This document shows, piece after piece, positions 46,591-55,590 of a stretch of 64,000 bases of DNA. A program made the translations under genes and the position numbers. How positions within the stretch are numbered: position 1 is the first letter of the stretch; each line of letters opens with the position of its first letter. The notes beneath the pieces were generated by a model. It searched no databases. It was not told where the DNA came from and was given only the letters and a program-made list of their open reading frames with translations. Origin of the DNA: Cupriavidus sp. U2 (GTDB taxonomy: Bacteria; Pseudomonadota; Gammaproteobacteria; Burkholderiales; Burkholderiaceae); NCBI RefSeq assembly GCF_009663685.2, contig NZ_RCOG02000004.1, positions 62,001-126,000 of the forward strand, in the 5' to 3' direction.

Positions 46591-46615
46591 GCATTGTAGC
46601 CTGCCGCTACAATGC
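46591..46615. promoter_or_regulatory. Dyad with two divergent TACAAT elements between the TPR gene and mutM
   Basis: GCATTGTAGC (46591-46600) and GCTACAATGC (46606-46615) form a perfect 10-bp inverted repeat with a 5-base centre. Each arm contains TACAAT on one strand, a good -10 for the gene on that side. No -35 is evident. It could be a symmetric divergent promoter or an operator. Confidence 0.5.
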
Positions 46616-46769
46616 GCTGCTTGCCCCGCGGGGCGATTACGTATGGGAACCCGCACATGCAGGCCTGGCGGCAGGGAATTCCCTGCGTCATTGGAGCGCA
46701 AAAGCCGTCCATAGGTTCTGCGAGGTTGGGAAAGCGGGGCCGGATTCCGGCCGAAAATCACGGGGTGCC

Positions 46770-47672
46770 ATGCCAGAACTACCGGAAGTCGAAGTCACGC
46801 GGCGCGGTTTGCTGCCGCACGTGGTGGGGCGCCGCATCGTCCAGGTGACCGTGCGTCATCGCGGACTGCGCTGGCCCGTGGAGCCCGAACTCGAGGCGCG
46901 CCTGACCGGCCGCGTGATCGGCCGCATCGAACGGCGGGGCAAATACCTGCTGCTGGAATGCCTGCCGGCGCCTGCTGGCGGGCGAAGCCCGGGGCCCGAA
47001 AACGATTCGCCCGGCTGGCTGCTTGTCCACCTGGGCATGACCGGCACGCTGCGTGTGTACCCCGACGCGCCGCCGGCAGGCCCCCACGACCACCTCGACA
47101 TCGCACTGGCACCGGCCAGCGCCCCGGGTGGCGTGCAAGACGGCTCCCTCATGGTGCTGCGCTTCCGCGACCCGCGCCGCTTCGGCGCGATCATCTGGAC
47201 CCCGCTGGCCGAAGCGGCGCTGTCCGAACACCCGCTGCTGCGGCGCCTCGGCATCGAGCCCTTCGACCCGCGTTTCGACGGCGGGTGGTTCCACCGGCTC
47301 ACGCGCGGCCGCTCGGTGGCGATCAAGCAGGCGCTGCTGGCCGGTGAGATCGTCGTCGGCGTGGGCAACATCTACTGCTCGGAAAGCCTGTTCCGCGCGG
47401 GTATCCGTCCCACCACGCCGGCGGGCAAGATCAGCCTGGCGCGGTACGACAAGCTGGCCGCCGCCGTGCGGGAAACGCTGACCGAAGCCATTGCGCGGGG
47501 CGGCAGCACGCTGCGCGACTTCGTGGGCAGCGACGGCAGCAGCGGTTACTTCCAGCTCGACTGCCTGGTTTATGACCGCGCAGGCGAGCCATGTCGCGTT
47601 TGCGGCACACCAATCCGGCAGATCGTCCAGGGCCAGCGTTCCACCTTCTACTGCCCGCATTGCCAGCACTGA
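46770..47672 (+). CDS. mutM: Formamidopyrimidine-DNA glycosylase
   Basis: MutM removes 8-oxoguanine and ring-opened purines from DNA. The 300-residue protein begins PELPEVEV after Met, with the catalytic proline and glutamate, and has the central [22 protein letters not shown] helix-two-turns-helix region, quoted here as [16 protein letters not shown]. The zinc finger is [11 protein letters not shown]...FYCPHC. It is slightly longer than E. coli MutM because of a loop near residues 70-80. mutY lies 2.4 kb downstream. Confidence 0.96.
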   Translation: MPELPEVEVTRRGLLPHVVGRRIVQVTVRHRGLRWPVEPELEARLTGRVIGRIERRGKYLLLECLPAPAGGRSPGPENDSPGWLLVHLGMTGTLRVYPDAPPAGPHDHLDIALAPASAPGGVQDGSLMVLRFRDPRRFGAIIWTPLAEAALSEHPLLRRLGIEPFDPRFDGGWFHRLTRGRSVAIKQALLAGEIVVGVGNIYCSESLFRAGIRPTTPAGKISLARYDKLAAAVRETLTEAIARGGSTLRDFVGSDGSSGYFQLDCLVYDRAGEPCRVCGTPIRQIVQGQRSTFYCPHCQH

Positions 47673-48032
47673 AACTGTCCCCCGGAACTGCCGTCCGGCG
47701 TTGTTGAGCCGGCAACGGCCGGCGCTGGCTGGCACGGCGCCGACCATGGCAATCCGATGGCGAAACCTTGTCGCAATACATTGCCGATGGGTCGGCGCAA
47801 CACTCCGTGCACAGAACCGTAACAAGGGACGTGAATTCCACAAAATGTGTCCGGAAACCTGTATCGTGTGCCCAGTCATAAAAAGTTACAAAAACGGCCG
47901 GATTCGCCCCCATGACAACGGCGTCCGGCGAAGACGAGTGGCTTCGGGTCCGCGGGTCAACGGACAAGCCCGGTGCCAGTCGTGCAGTACGCGCCCAACA
48001 CCATAAATCCAAGCCGACACAGCGAATCACTC
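47673..48032. other. 360-base gap between mutM and the dynamin-like gene
   Basis: No convincing gene is seen. The right half has an AT-richer patch around 47840-47900 (CATAAAAAGTTACAAAAAC) that is a likely promoter region for the dynamin-like gene, but no clear -35/-10 pair stands out. Confidence 0.4.
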
Positions 48033-49976
48033 ATGACGAGCCTCGCCCAACAATTCGAACAATATGGCGCCTGGAGAACCGGGGTCCTTCAGTCACTCGC
48101 CGAATTCCAGTCCTGGCTGCAACAGTACGACTTGCATGACGCCACCGCGGACGACCGCGCCCAGCGCATCCAGAGCGTGCTCAAGAGCGACCGCCTCAAG
48201 GTGGCGTTCATTGCCGAGTTTTCGCGCGGCAAGAGCGAGCTGATCAACGCCATCTTCTTTGCCGACTACGGTCGCCGCATCCTGCCTTCGTCCGCCGGAC
48301 GGACGACGATGTGCCCGACCGAGCTGCGCTACGACGAGCACGAGCCGCCCTGCATCCGGCTGTTGCCGATCGAAACGCGCCTGCAGGACGCCTCGACGGC
48401 CGACTTCATGGAGCCCGGCTCGTCCAATTCGCACTGGACCACGGTGCCGCTGGACCCGTCGTCGCCCGAGGGCATGCTGGCCGCTTTCCAGCACGTGGTG
48501 GAAACCACGCGCGTGACGCCGGCCATGGCCGAATCGCTTGGCCTGTACAACGAGAACGACCCCGATGCCGCCTATTCGGTCGATGCCGACGGCATGGTCG
48601 AGATCTCGCGCTGGCGCCATGCGGTGATCAACTTCCCGCATCCGCTGCTGCGCCAGGGCCTGGTGATCCTGGACACGCCGGGCCTGAACGCGATCGGTAC
48701 CGAGCCGGAACTGACGCTGCGGCTGATTCCCGATGCGCACGTGGTGGTGTTCGTGCTGGCCGCCGATGCCGGCGTGACCAAGAGCGACCTTGCGCTGTGG
48801 CGCAGCCACGTGGGCGCAGGCCATCGCCGGGGCTGCCTGGCCGTGCTCAACAAGATCGACGGCCTGTGGGACCCGCTGAAGTCGTCGCCCGAGATCGCGG
48901 GCGAGATCGCGCGCCAGGTTCGCACCACGGCGCAGACGCTCGGCATCGAGGAGCGCCGCGTGTATCCGGTGTCGGCGCAGAAGGGCCTGGTGGCCAAGGT
49001 CACGCACGATCAGCCCATGCTGGTGCGCAGCAACCTGATGCAGTTCGAGAACGTGCTGTCCGACCAGCTGATTCCGCGGCGGCGCGAGATCGTGTCAGAC
49101 CAGGTGCATCGCCTGGTGCAGGAGATGTCGCGCGGTGCGCAGCAGCTGCTGCAGAGCCGCCGGCGCGATATCGTCGAGCAGCTGTTCGAACTGCGCGGCC
49201 TGCGCGGCAAGAACCACGCGATGGTCAAGCACATGCTGATGCGCGTGCAGAGCGAAAAGGAAGAGTTCGAGCAGAGCATCGCCAAATTCCAGGCGCTGCG
49301 CCTGGTGTTCGGCCGCCACAGCGCCGACATCATCAAGAGCCTGCAGTTGCGCGACGTGCGCCGCACCATGCGGGACAAGCGCGAGCAGATGAAGGAGCGA
49401 TTCTTCTCGCGCGGCCTGCGCGAAGACATGGAGGCGCTGTTCGGCCAGCTTGCCGGGCTGATCCAGGACGCCGACCAGAAGATCGCCGGCCTGCACCAGC
49501 TGGTGGACAGCATGTATCGCCGCTTCAACGCCGAGCATGGCTTCACGCTGCCGTCGCCGATGCAGTTCGTGACGTCGCGCTACGCGGCCGAACTGCAGGA
49601 GACGCTGGCGCTGGTCAACGCGCACTTCGGCACCGTCAACATGCTGACGCGTTCGCGTCCGCAACTGGTCCAGAATGCGTTTGCGACGATGGCCAGCCGC
49701 GTGCTGGAAAACTTCCGCGACCTGAACCGCGACATCGAGATCTGGCTCAAGTCGGTGATGACGCCGCTGGAAGCGCAGGTGCGAGAGCACCAGAAGCAGC
49801 TGCGCCGCCGCGTGGATTCGATCGAGCGCATCCACGAGGCCACCGACACGCTGGAAAGCCGCATCGCCGAACTGGAGGATGTGCTGAACGGCCTGGACGA
49901 GCGCAGCACCCGGATCGAATCCTTCACGCGCAAGCTGGTGGAGGTCCCCGTCCAGGCTGCGGCCCGCGCTGCATAG
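48033..49976 (+). CDS. Dynamin-like GTPase family protein
   Basis: A 647-residue large GTPase of the bacterial dynamin-like class. G1 reads AEFSRGKSELINAIF (residues 61-75), the switch threonine lies in SSAGRTTMCPTELRY, G3 is LDTPGLNAIG and G4 is LNKIDGLWD. The C-terminal half is long helical and charged (EEFEQSIAKFQALRL, then heptad-like LESRIAELEDVLNGLDER), suggesting a stalk and coiled coil. No transmembrane segment is obvious. It sits between mutM and mutY; a terminator separates it from mutY. The function is not known. Confidence 0.85.
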   Translation: MTSLAQQFEQYGAWRTGVLQSLAEFQSWLQQYDLHDATADDRAQRIQSVLKSDRLKVAFIAEFSRGKSELINAIFFADYGRRILPSSAGRTTMCPTELRYDEHEPPCIRLLPIETRLQDASTADFMEPGSSNSHWTTVPLDPSSPEGMLAAFQHVVETTRVTPAMAESLGLYNENDPDAAYSVDADGMVEISRWRHAVINFPHPLLRQGLVILDTPGLNAIGTEPELTLRLIPDAHVVVFVLAADAGVTKSDLALWRSHVGAGHRRGCLAVLNKIDGLWDPLKSSPEIAGEIARQVRTTAQTLGIEERRVYPVSAQKGLVAKVTHDQPMLVRSNLMQFENVLSDQLIPRRREIVSDQVHRLVQEMSRGAQQLLQSRRRDIVEQLFELRGLRGKNHAMVKHMLMRVQSEKEEFEQSIAKFQALRLVFGRHSADIIKSLQLRDVRRTMRDKREQMKERFFSRGLREDMEALFGQLAGLIQDADQKIAGLHQLVDSMYRRFNAEHGFTLPSPMQFVTSRYAAELQETLALVNAHFGTVNMLTRSRPQLVQNAFATMASRVLENFRDLNRDIEIWLKSVMTPLEAQVREHQKQLRRRVDSIERIHEATDTLESRIAELEDVLNGLDERSTRIESFTRKLVEVPVQAAARAA

Positions 49977-50002
49977 CCGTTCCGCCATCGTTGGTATCAT
50001 GT

Positions 50003-50033
50003 GGCGCCGCCTTCGAGCGGCGCCTTTTCTTTT
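50003..50033 (+). terminator. Intrinsic terminator before mutY
   Basis: GGCGCCGC (50003-50010) and GCGGCGCC (50017-50024) form a perfect 8-bp stem with loop CTTCGA, followed by TTTTCTTTT. It lies 26 bases after the dynamin-like gene and 13 bases before the mutY start. Confidence 0.88.
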
Positions 50034-50046
50034 CCAGACTCCCGCA

Positions 50047-51210
50047 ATGCCCCGCAAGCCTGCTCCCGTGCCCGTGCTCCACGACGAAACCGCCGTACCT
50101 GCCGATTTCGGCATGCGTGTGGTCGCATGGCAGCGCCAGCATGGCCGGCATGACCTGCCGTGGCAGAACACGCGCGACCCGTACCGCATCTGGCTCTCGG
50201 AGATCATGCTCCAGCAGACCCAGGTGGCGGCCGTGATCGAGTACTTCCGGCGATTCGTGTCGGCGCTGCCCACCGTGGCCGCGCTGGCTGCCGCGCCGGC
50301 CGACGAGGTCATGGCGCTGTGGGCCGGCCTGGGCTACTACTCGCGTGCGCGCAACCTGCATCGCTGTGCGAAGGCCGTCATGGAAGACCACGGCGGCGTG
50401 TTTCCCACCGATCCGGCCGTGCTCGTCACGCTGCCCGGCATCGGGCGCTCGACGGCGGCGGCCATCGCCGCGTTCAGCGCGGGCGTGCGCTCGCCCATCC
50501 TCGACGGCAACGTCAAGCGCGTCTTTGCGCGCGTGTTCGGCATCCACGGCTACCCCGGCGAACGTGCCGTCGAGACGCGCATGTGGGCGCTGGCCGGCCA
50601 GGCGTTGCCGCCGGCCGGACCGAACCAGGCCGAAGACATGGTGGCCTATACGCAGGGGCTGATGGATCTGGGTGCGACGATCTGCTCGCGTGGCAAGCCG
50701 GCGTGCCTGGGCGATGCGGACAGCTGCCCGCTCGCGGTGGACTGCGTGGCGCGCCGGGACGGCCTGACGGCGCTGCTGCCCACGCCCAGGCCGCGTGCCG
50801 CGATTCCCGAGCGCAGCACCGTGATGCTGATCGTGCGCCATGGCCGCGATGTGCTCGTCAACCTGCGGCCCGACAGCGGCATCTGGGGCGGGCTGTGGAG
50901 CCTGCCGGAGATCGCCGTGGACAGCCTGCCGTTCGACGCGGAAGCCGCCGAGGATGCCGCGCTGGAGACGGCGCGGCAATTCGGCCAGCCCGTGCGCGCG
51001 CATCTGGCTGGCGAACTGACGCACGTTTTCACGCACTTCCGGTTGTTGATCCGTGCGGTCCGCGTGGACCTGGACGCTGCAACGCGGCCCGCCAACGGCG
51101 ATATGGGCCAGGCGCGGCGCTGGCTGTCGCTGGACGACCTTGACGCGCTGGGCACGCCGGCACCCGTGCGGCGCCTGCTGGAAGACCAGGCGCGCATCGG
51201 ACTTTTCTGA
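50047..51210 (+). CDS. mutY: A/G-specific adenine glycosylase
   Basis: MutY removes adenine mispaired with 8-oxoguanine. The 387-residue protein has LPWQNTRDPYRIWLSEIMLQQTQV (catalytic Glu region, quoted as WLSEIMLQQTQV), the helix-hairpin-helix LPGIGRSTAAAIAAF with the catalytic Asp in ILDGNVKRV, and a C-terminal NUDIX-like domain for 8-oxoG. The iron-sulfur cysteines are spaced C-x6-C-x6-C-x5-C (CSRGKPACLGDADSCPLAVD then C), instead of the usual x6-x2-x5. ATG 50047 is the start after the upstream terminator. Confidence 0.95.
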   Translation: MPRKPAPVPVLHDETAVPADFGMRVVAWQRQHGRHDLPWQNTRDPYRIWLSEIMLQQTQVAAVIEYFRRFVSALPTVAALAAAPADEVMALWAGLGYYSRARNLHRCAKAVMEDHGGVFPTDPAVLVTLPGIGRSTAAAIAAFSAGVRSPILDGNVKRVFARVFGIHGYPGERAVETRMWALAGQALPPAGPNQAEDMVAYTQGLMDLGATICSRGKPACLGDADSCPLAVDCVARRDGLTALLPTPRPRAAIPERSTVMLIVRHGRDVLVNLRPDSGIWGGLWSLPEIAVDSLPFDAEAAEDAALETARQFGQPVRAHLAGELTHVFTHFRLLIRAVRVDLDAATRPANGDMGQARRWLSLDDLDALGTPAPVRRLLEDQARIGLF

Positions 51211-51254
51211 ATTTCTGAATTCCCGAGTTTCCGGCGTTCTGACGATCGGTGCCG

Positions 51255-51908
51255 TCAGACGATGTGGTGCTGCCGCATGTAGCGGTGGACGATTTCGATG
51301 CGCATGCCGGCATCGGGCAGCGCCATCAGCATCTGCTTGGCCTTGAGCGGCACGGGCAGCAGTTCGCATAGCCGGTTGGCCACCCAGGTCGGGTCGTCCC
51401 AGAGATAGGGTTCGGCAAACGGCAGCCGGGACTTGTCGGGCTGTTCGCTATGCACCGATGCCACGATGCGGCGCAGCGCCTCCAGGCACTCGCTCAGCAG
51501 CTCCAGCTTGCAGTCGATGACATCGTCGGGCAGCACTTCGGCCTGGGCCACCAGCAAGCCGTCGTCGCGCGTGGCATGGGACAGCACGCGGAAGCGCCGC
51601 CGTCCGCGGGTCTCGATCAGCAGCACGCCCAGCTGCTCCATGTTGCAGTCGACGATCTGCGCCAGGCAGCCGATTTCCTCGGGCACCGTTTCGTGGCCGG
51701 CACGTGCGACTTCCTCGCCGCTGGTGATCAGGCAAACGCCGAACGGCGTGCCATCGCGCATGCAGTTGCGCACCATGTCGACGTAGCGTTTCTCGAACAC
51801 CCGCAGAGGCAGGCGGCCGTCGGGGAAGAGTACCGTGTTGAGGGGAAACAGTGGCAGCGCCTCGATGATGGCGCCCGGGGATGCGGTGTCTGGGGGGAGT
51901 GTCGACAT
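51255..51908 (-). CDS. LON-substrate-binding (N-terminal Lon) domain protein
   Basis: A 217-residue protein consisting of a LON N-terminal-type domain: LPLFPLNTVLFPDGRLPLRVFEKRY and a GRRRFRVLS core; no ATPase or protease part is present. Stand-alone proteins of this kind are common in proteobacteria and have no established function. ATG 51908 is preferred; the upstream in-frame extension is Arg/Pro-rich. It lies convergent with mutY and 57 bases downstream of rapZ. Confidence 0.85.
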   Translation of the reverse strand: MSTLPPDTASPGAIIEALPLFPLNTVLFPDGRLPLRVFEKRYVDMVRNCMRDGTPFGVCLITSGEEVARAGHETVPEEIGCLAQIVDCNMEQLGVLLIETRGRRRFRVLSHATRDDGLLVAQAEVLPDDVIDCKLELLSECLEALRRIVASVHSEQPDKSRLPFAEPYLWDDPTWVANRLCELLPVPLKAKQMLMALPDAGMRIEIVHRYMRQHHIV

Positions 51909-51965
51909 GCGATTGGCCGCTCCAGTGGCGGGACGGCGCCGGGGCCGTTCCCTCAAGCCCGCGTG

Positions 51966-52892
51966 TCAGCCGGCCGGGGCCAATTCGCGGTGTCTGACCA
52001 GCACATTACCATGGGCCCGGAAATAGTTGGCGAGTCGTTCGGCAATGAACACCGACCGATGCTGGCCGCCCGTGCAGCCGATGGCCACGGTCAGGTAGCT
52101 GCGGTTGTCCGCAATGAAACTCGGCAGCCACTTCTCGACATAGGCACGAATGTCCTCGGCCATGGCCAGCACCATCGGCTGGCTCTGCAGGAAGTCCGCC
52201 ACCGGCGCGTCGCGGCCGGTCAGCGGGCGCAGGGCCAGATCGTAATAGGGGTTTGGCAGCGAGCGCACATCGAACACCATGTCCGCGTCGCTCGGCACGC
52301 CGTGCTTGAAGCCGAACGATTCGAACAGCAGCGTGAGCGACTGGCCGCTGGCGCTGTCGTTGCGAATCAGTTCCTTGACCCAGCTGCGCAGCGTGTTGGT
52401 GCGCACATTGCTGGTATCGATGCGATGGGCGGACTCGGACAACGGGCTGAGCAGCCCGCGTTCCATTTCGATGGCTTCGATCAGCGATGTACTGACCGTT
52501 GCGCCCGGTCCGCCCGGCCCGGCACCTTCCGGGACGCCCAGCGGCGCACCGTCCGGGCCTACGCCGACGCGGGTCGACAGCGGGTGGCGGCGGCGCGTCT
52601 CCGAATACCGCTGCACCAGCGCATCGGTATTGGCCGTCAGGAACAGCACCTGCACCTGATGATGGGCGGAAAGCTCGCGGACGGTGTCCGGCAGCCGCGC
52701 CAGCGACTCGCGGCTGCGAATGTCCGTGGCCACGCCAAGATGGGTATAGCCCTGGTCGGCCAGATAGGCCGTGAGTTCGGGGATGAACTGGGCCGGCAGG
52801 TTGTCGACGCAGTAGTAGCCTGCATCTTCCAGGACGTTCAGGGCGACCGACTTGCCGGAGCCGGAAATTCCGGTGATGAGAATGATCCGCAT
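51966..52892 (-). CDS. rapZ: RNase adapter protein RapZ
   Basis: RapZ is a P-loop protein that in E. coli binds small RNAs and guides RNase E to them in glucosamine-6-phosphate control. The 308-residue protein has Walker [20 protein letters not shown], and the C-terminal [24 protein letters not shown] and [12 protein letters not shown] motifs. A Gly/Pro-rich insert of about 25 residues (near 108-133, [19 protein letters not shown]) lies in the N-domain. It belongs to the rpoN-hpf-ptsN-hprK-rapZ series. Confidence 0.94.
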   Translation of the reverse strand: MRIILITGISGSGKSVALNVLEDAGYYCVDNLPAQFIPELTAYLADQGYTHLGVATDIRSRESLARLPDTVRELSAHHQVQVLFLTANTDALVQRYSETRRRHPLSTRVGVGPDGAPLGVPEGAGPGGPGATVSTSLIEAIEMERGLLSPLSESAHRIDTSNVRTNTLRSWVKELIRNDSASGQSLTLLFESFGFKHGVPSDADMVFDVRSLPNPYYDLALRPLTGRDAPVADFLQSQPMVLAMAEDIRAYVEKWLPSFIADNRSYLTVAIGCTGGQHRSVFIAERLANYFRAHGNVLVRHRELAPAG

Positions 52893-52947
52893 AGCGACGC
52901 AAGGATAGCACCGCAAGGTAACCGCGTCATGACAGCTTGTCCCAGAC

Positions 52948-52980
52948 AAAAATGGCGAATCGCAGAGGATTCGCCATTTT
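52948..52980. terminator. Bidirectional-looking terminator between the PsiF gene and rapZ
   Basis: AAAAATGGCGAATC (52948-52961) and GATTCGCCATTTT (52968-52980) form a 13-bp stem with loop GCAGAG. On the minus strand it ends in TTTTT, so it terminates the PsiF-repeat gene upstream of rapZ. Confidence 0.82.
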
Positions 52981-53063
52981 CCGAGGGAACATTGCCCGGA
53001 TCGGGCCGCGTAACGGTTTGTGAACCCCGGAGTGATGAAACCCGGCGTTGCGAACCGCGCCGA

Positions 53064-53402
53064 TCAGGTTGCCGGCTTGGCCGACAGGCACTCGCTCTGT
53101 GCCTTCTTGTATTCGTCGCCCTTCTTGCCCTTGTTGGCCTTGGCGCACGCGGCCATCTTTTCCTGCTGGGTCTTCGGCTCGGCGGCGGGGGCGGGGCCGC
53201 TGGCCGACAGGCACTCGCTCTGCGCCTTCTTGTATTCGTCGCCCTTCTTGCCCTTGTTGGCCTTGGAGCAGGCCGCCATCTTTTCCTGCTGCGCGGTCTT
53301 GCCAGACTTCTCGGCAGCGGCCGGAGCCGAGGCGCCCTGGGCAAACGCGGCCGTGGCGAACAGGGGGGTAACCAGCAAACACATCGCGATCAGCTTTTTC
53401 AT
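53064..53402 (-). CDS. Secreted PsiF-repeat protein with two tandem repeats
   Basis: A 112-residue exported protein. A signal peptide (residues 1-22, AAFA end) is followed by two nearly identical PsiF repeats, each reading QEKMAAC(S/A)KANKGKKGDEYK and then KAQSECLSA. Each repeat carries two cysteines that could pair. E. coli PsiF is phosphate-starvation inducible with unknown function. ATG 53402 is chosen because it starts the signal peptide. The gene interrupts the usual hprK-rapZ adjacency and is bounded by terminators on both sides. Confidence 0.85.
   Translation of the reverse strand: MKKLIAMCLLVTPLFATAAFAQGASAPAAAEKSGKTAQQEKMAACSKANKGKKGDEYKKAQSECLSASGPAPAAEPKTQQEKMAACAKANKGKKGDEYKKAQSECLSAKPAT
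53079..53293. repeat. Direct repeat of about 90 bases within the PsiF gene
   Basis: Copies at 53079-53170 and 53202-53293 are offset by 123 bases (41 codons) and nearly identical at DNA level, so the duplication is recent or homogenised. Confidence 0.85.
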
Positions 53403-53546
53403 GCTTCTCTCCTGGCTGTGGAAACACATCGTGGCCGCGCGCCATGCGGGCGTCTGGCGGAACCTGGGCTCGGCGCCCATTACAGCACAAAACGGCGGCC
53501 GCCCGCAGTTCGTTGACGAAGGGCGATGCCAGGCTTGTAAGCAAAT

Positions 53547-53576
53547 GAAAAACGCCCGCGAATGAAGCGGGCGTTT
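53547..53576 (-). terminator. Intrinsic terminator after hprK
   Basis: AAACGCCCGC and GCGGGCGTTT form a perfect 10-bp stem with loop TCATTC on the minus strand, followed by TTCAT. It lies 22 bases after the hprK stop. Confidence 0.85.
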
Positions 53577-53597
53577 GCAGACGGGCGCGGCAGCGGC

Positions 53598-54569
53598 TCA
53601 GAGCAGGCGACCCTGGCCGCGCGATACCACGTCGGCCTGCATGGCCGCGCGCTGGCGGTCCATGAAGTCGCGCAGCGTGTCGATGCCGCGCAGCCGCAGG
53701 ATCGTGTTGCGCACGGCGGCTTCGACCAGAACGGCCAGGTTGCGGCCGGCCGCCACCTGGATCTTCACCATGTGGATCGGCAGGCCCAGCACGTCGAGGT
53801 ACTGGGAATCGAGCGGCAGCCGTTCGAATTCGCCATCGTTGCGGCGTACCAGCTGCACCACGAGCTTGAGCTTCATCTTCCGGCGCACCGCCGTTTCGCC
53901 AAAGATCGTCTTGATATCGAGCAGGCCCAGGCCGCGCACTTCGAGCAGGTTCTGCAGCAGCGGCGGACAGCGGCCTTCGATGAAGTCGGGGCCCAGCCGG
54001 ACGAAATCGACGGCATCGTCCGCCACGAGGCCGTGGCCGCGCGAAATCAGTTCCAGGCCCAGCTCGCTCTTGCCCAGGCCCGATTCGCCCATGATCAGCA
54101 CGCCCATGCCGAGGATGTCCAGAAATACCCCGTGCATCGTCACGCGCGGCGCGGAGATGCGCGACAGGTAGAGGCGCAGGTGATCGATCACGGCCGCCGA
54201 GGACACCGGCGTGGTGAACAGCGGGGTCGACGAGCGCGTGCAGCGCAGTTCAAGGTCGGGCGGGGGCTCCATGCCGTCGGCCACCACCAGGAACGGCGGC
54301 TCCAGCAGGATCAGTTCACCCATCTGGCGCTTGCGCGGTTCGTCGTCCAGACGTTGGTAATACTGGATTTCTGGCTTGCCGAGCACCTGGATCCGGTTCG
54401 GGTGGATCAGGTTCAGGTGGCCCACCAGATCGGCGGCGGAAGTGGCTTCGCGGGCGAATTCGACGTCAAAGGCCCGGTCGGCACCTTCCAGACCGGCGAC
54501 CCACGACAGTTTGATGTCGGCTGCGTTGTCGTCGAAGATCGACTGCGAGGTGACGCCGGTGAGTTCCAT
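53598..54569 (-). CDS. hprK: HPr kinase/phosphorylase
   Basis: HprK phosphorylates and dephosphorylates Ser46 of HPr. The 323-residue protein has His146 in the HGVFLDI region, Walker [10 protein letters not shown] (161-169), [10 protein letters not shown], and the HprK signature [16 protein letters not shown]. In betaproteobacteria it links the PTS to nitrogen-PTS and envelope regulation. Its substrate HPr, with Ser46 intact, is encoded at 312-581. It follows ptsN by 66 bases. Confidence 0.95.
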   Translation of the reverse strand: MELTGVTSQSIFDDNAADIKLSWVAGLEGADRAFDVEFAREATSAADLVGHLNLIHPNRIQVLGKPEIQYYQRLDDEPRKRQMGELILLEPPFLVVADGMEPPPDLELRCTRSSTPLFTTPVSSAAVIDHLRLYLSRISAPRVTMHGVFLDILGMGVLIMGESGLGKSELGLELISRGHGLVADDAVDFVRLGPDFIEGRCPPLLQNLLEVRGLGLLDIKTIFGETAVRRKMKLKLVVQLVRRNDGEFERLPLDSQYLDVLGLPIHMVKIQVAAGRNLAVLVEAAVRNTILRLRGIDTLRDFMDRQRAAMQADVVSRGQGRLL

Positions 54570-54635
54570 GCGGGATGCTTTCTACGAGGGGGGCGGTATG
54601 GCTTCAGGCGGCCAGCCAGGCCGGCCTGTGGATCG

Positions 54636-55091
54636 TCACGGATGCCATTCGGTCAGCAACTGGTGGACGGCTTCGGGCGAGGGCAGCGTGGCCAGGCCTT
54701 CGCGCATCTCGCGGTCCGACAGCAATTGTGCGATTTCCGAGAGAATTTCGAGGTGCTGCTGGGTGGCCTGTTCGGGCACCAGCAGGAAAATCAGCAGAGA
54801 GACCGGCTTGCCGTCGGGCGATTCGAACGGAATCGGCTCGGCCAGGCGCATGAAGCCGGCCAGCGGCTGCTTCAGGCCCTTGATACGGCCGTGCGGGATG
54901 GCGACGCCGGCACCCAGGCCGGTCGACCCCAGCGATTCGCGGGCGAAAAGGTTGTCCGTGACGGTGGCGCGGGCCACACCATGGTTGTTCTCGAACAGGA
55001 GCCCGGCTTGCTCGAAGACCCGCTTCTTGCTGGTGACGGTGACGTCGAGATGGATGTTGCCGGGTGGCAGCAATTTGGCCAAACGATTCAT
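54636..55091 (-). CDS. ptsN: Nitrogen-PTS EIIA (EIIA-Ntr)
   Basis: PtsN is a phosphorylatable regulator of the nitrogen PTS that controls potassium transport and other targets. The 151-residue protein has the conserved LFARESLGSTGLGAGVAIPHGR with the phosphorylation site His67. ATG 55091 gives MNRLAKLLPPGNI, the usual start. A TATAAT on the minus strand at 55211-55206 may belong to its own promoter, since a terminator separates it from hpf. Confidence 0.94.
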   Translation of the reverse strand: MNRLAKLLPPGNIHLDVTVTSKKRVFEQAGLLFENNHGVARATVTDNLFARESLGSTGLGAGVAIPHGRIKGLKQPLAGFMRLAEPIPFESPDGKPVSLLIFLLVPEQATQQHLEILSEIAQLLSDREMREGLATLPSPEAVHQLLTEWHP

Positions 55092-55494
55092 GGGCGATGC
55101 ACGAGAAGTCAGGTTGGCGATACGGCGCACAAATGCCGTCCCGCCGGATGGGGCAATTCAGGATATCGAGTGCTTGGTGGACGCCCGCATTGGAACGTCC
55201 GGCTCATTATAGAGCAGGGCCACAGCGCGCTTGTGCACTGCAGCGCCGGCGCCGCGGGTGGTGCCGCGGATTGGCCGGCCGGATTGCCCACCCGGATATT
55301 GCCGCCGGCGCCCGCATGATCTTCCGTCACGCGGCCTGCCGTTCGGATTACCGGGACCGTTCTGCCTGTCGTTCTTGTATGGCGCAGCATACACCGAGCC
55401 GCGCAAGATGCGAACACCCCCGGCGAATCAATTGGTTTCGGCCGTGGTGCGAAGGTAACGGAGAATTTCAGCCCCACGCGGGCGCGTGCCCATC
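55092..55494. other. Gap between hpf terminator and ptsN
   Basis: No supported gene in these 403 bases. A perfect -10 (TATAAT on the minus strand, 55211-55206) lies 115 bases upstream of ptsN; no good -35 is seen at standard spacing. Open frames on both strands appear to be chance. Confidence 0.45.
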
Positions 55495-55521
55495 AAAAAA
55501 GCCGCGCAGATGCGCGGCTTT
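55495..55521 (-). terminator. Intrinsic terminator after hpf
   Basis: On the minus strand GCCGCGC-ATCT-GCGCGGC is followed by six T. It lies about 70 bases after the hpf stop. Confidence 0.88.
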
Positions 55522-55590
55522 GCTCTCTTCCTGTCAGTCCTTTCGGGGACGCTGACGTCCGCCTCAAGGGGCAGTTAAGGATTTGCCAGC

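Noticed and set aside
53079-53293. Direct repeats as a possible CRISPR or satellite
   Set aside because: Only two copies exist and both encode in-frame PsiF repeats of a secreted protein.
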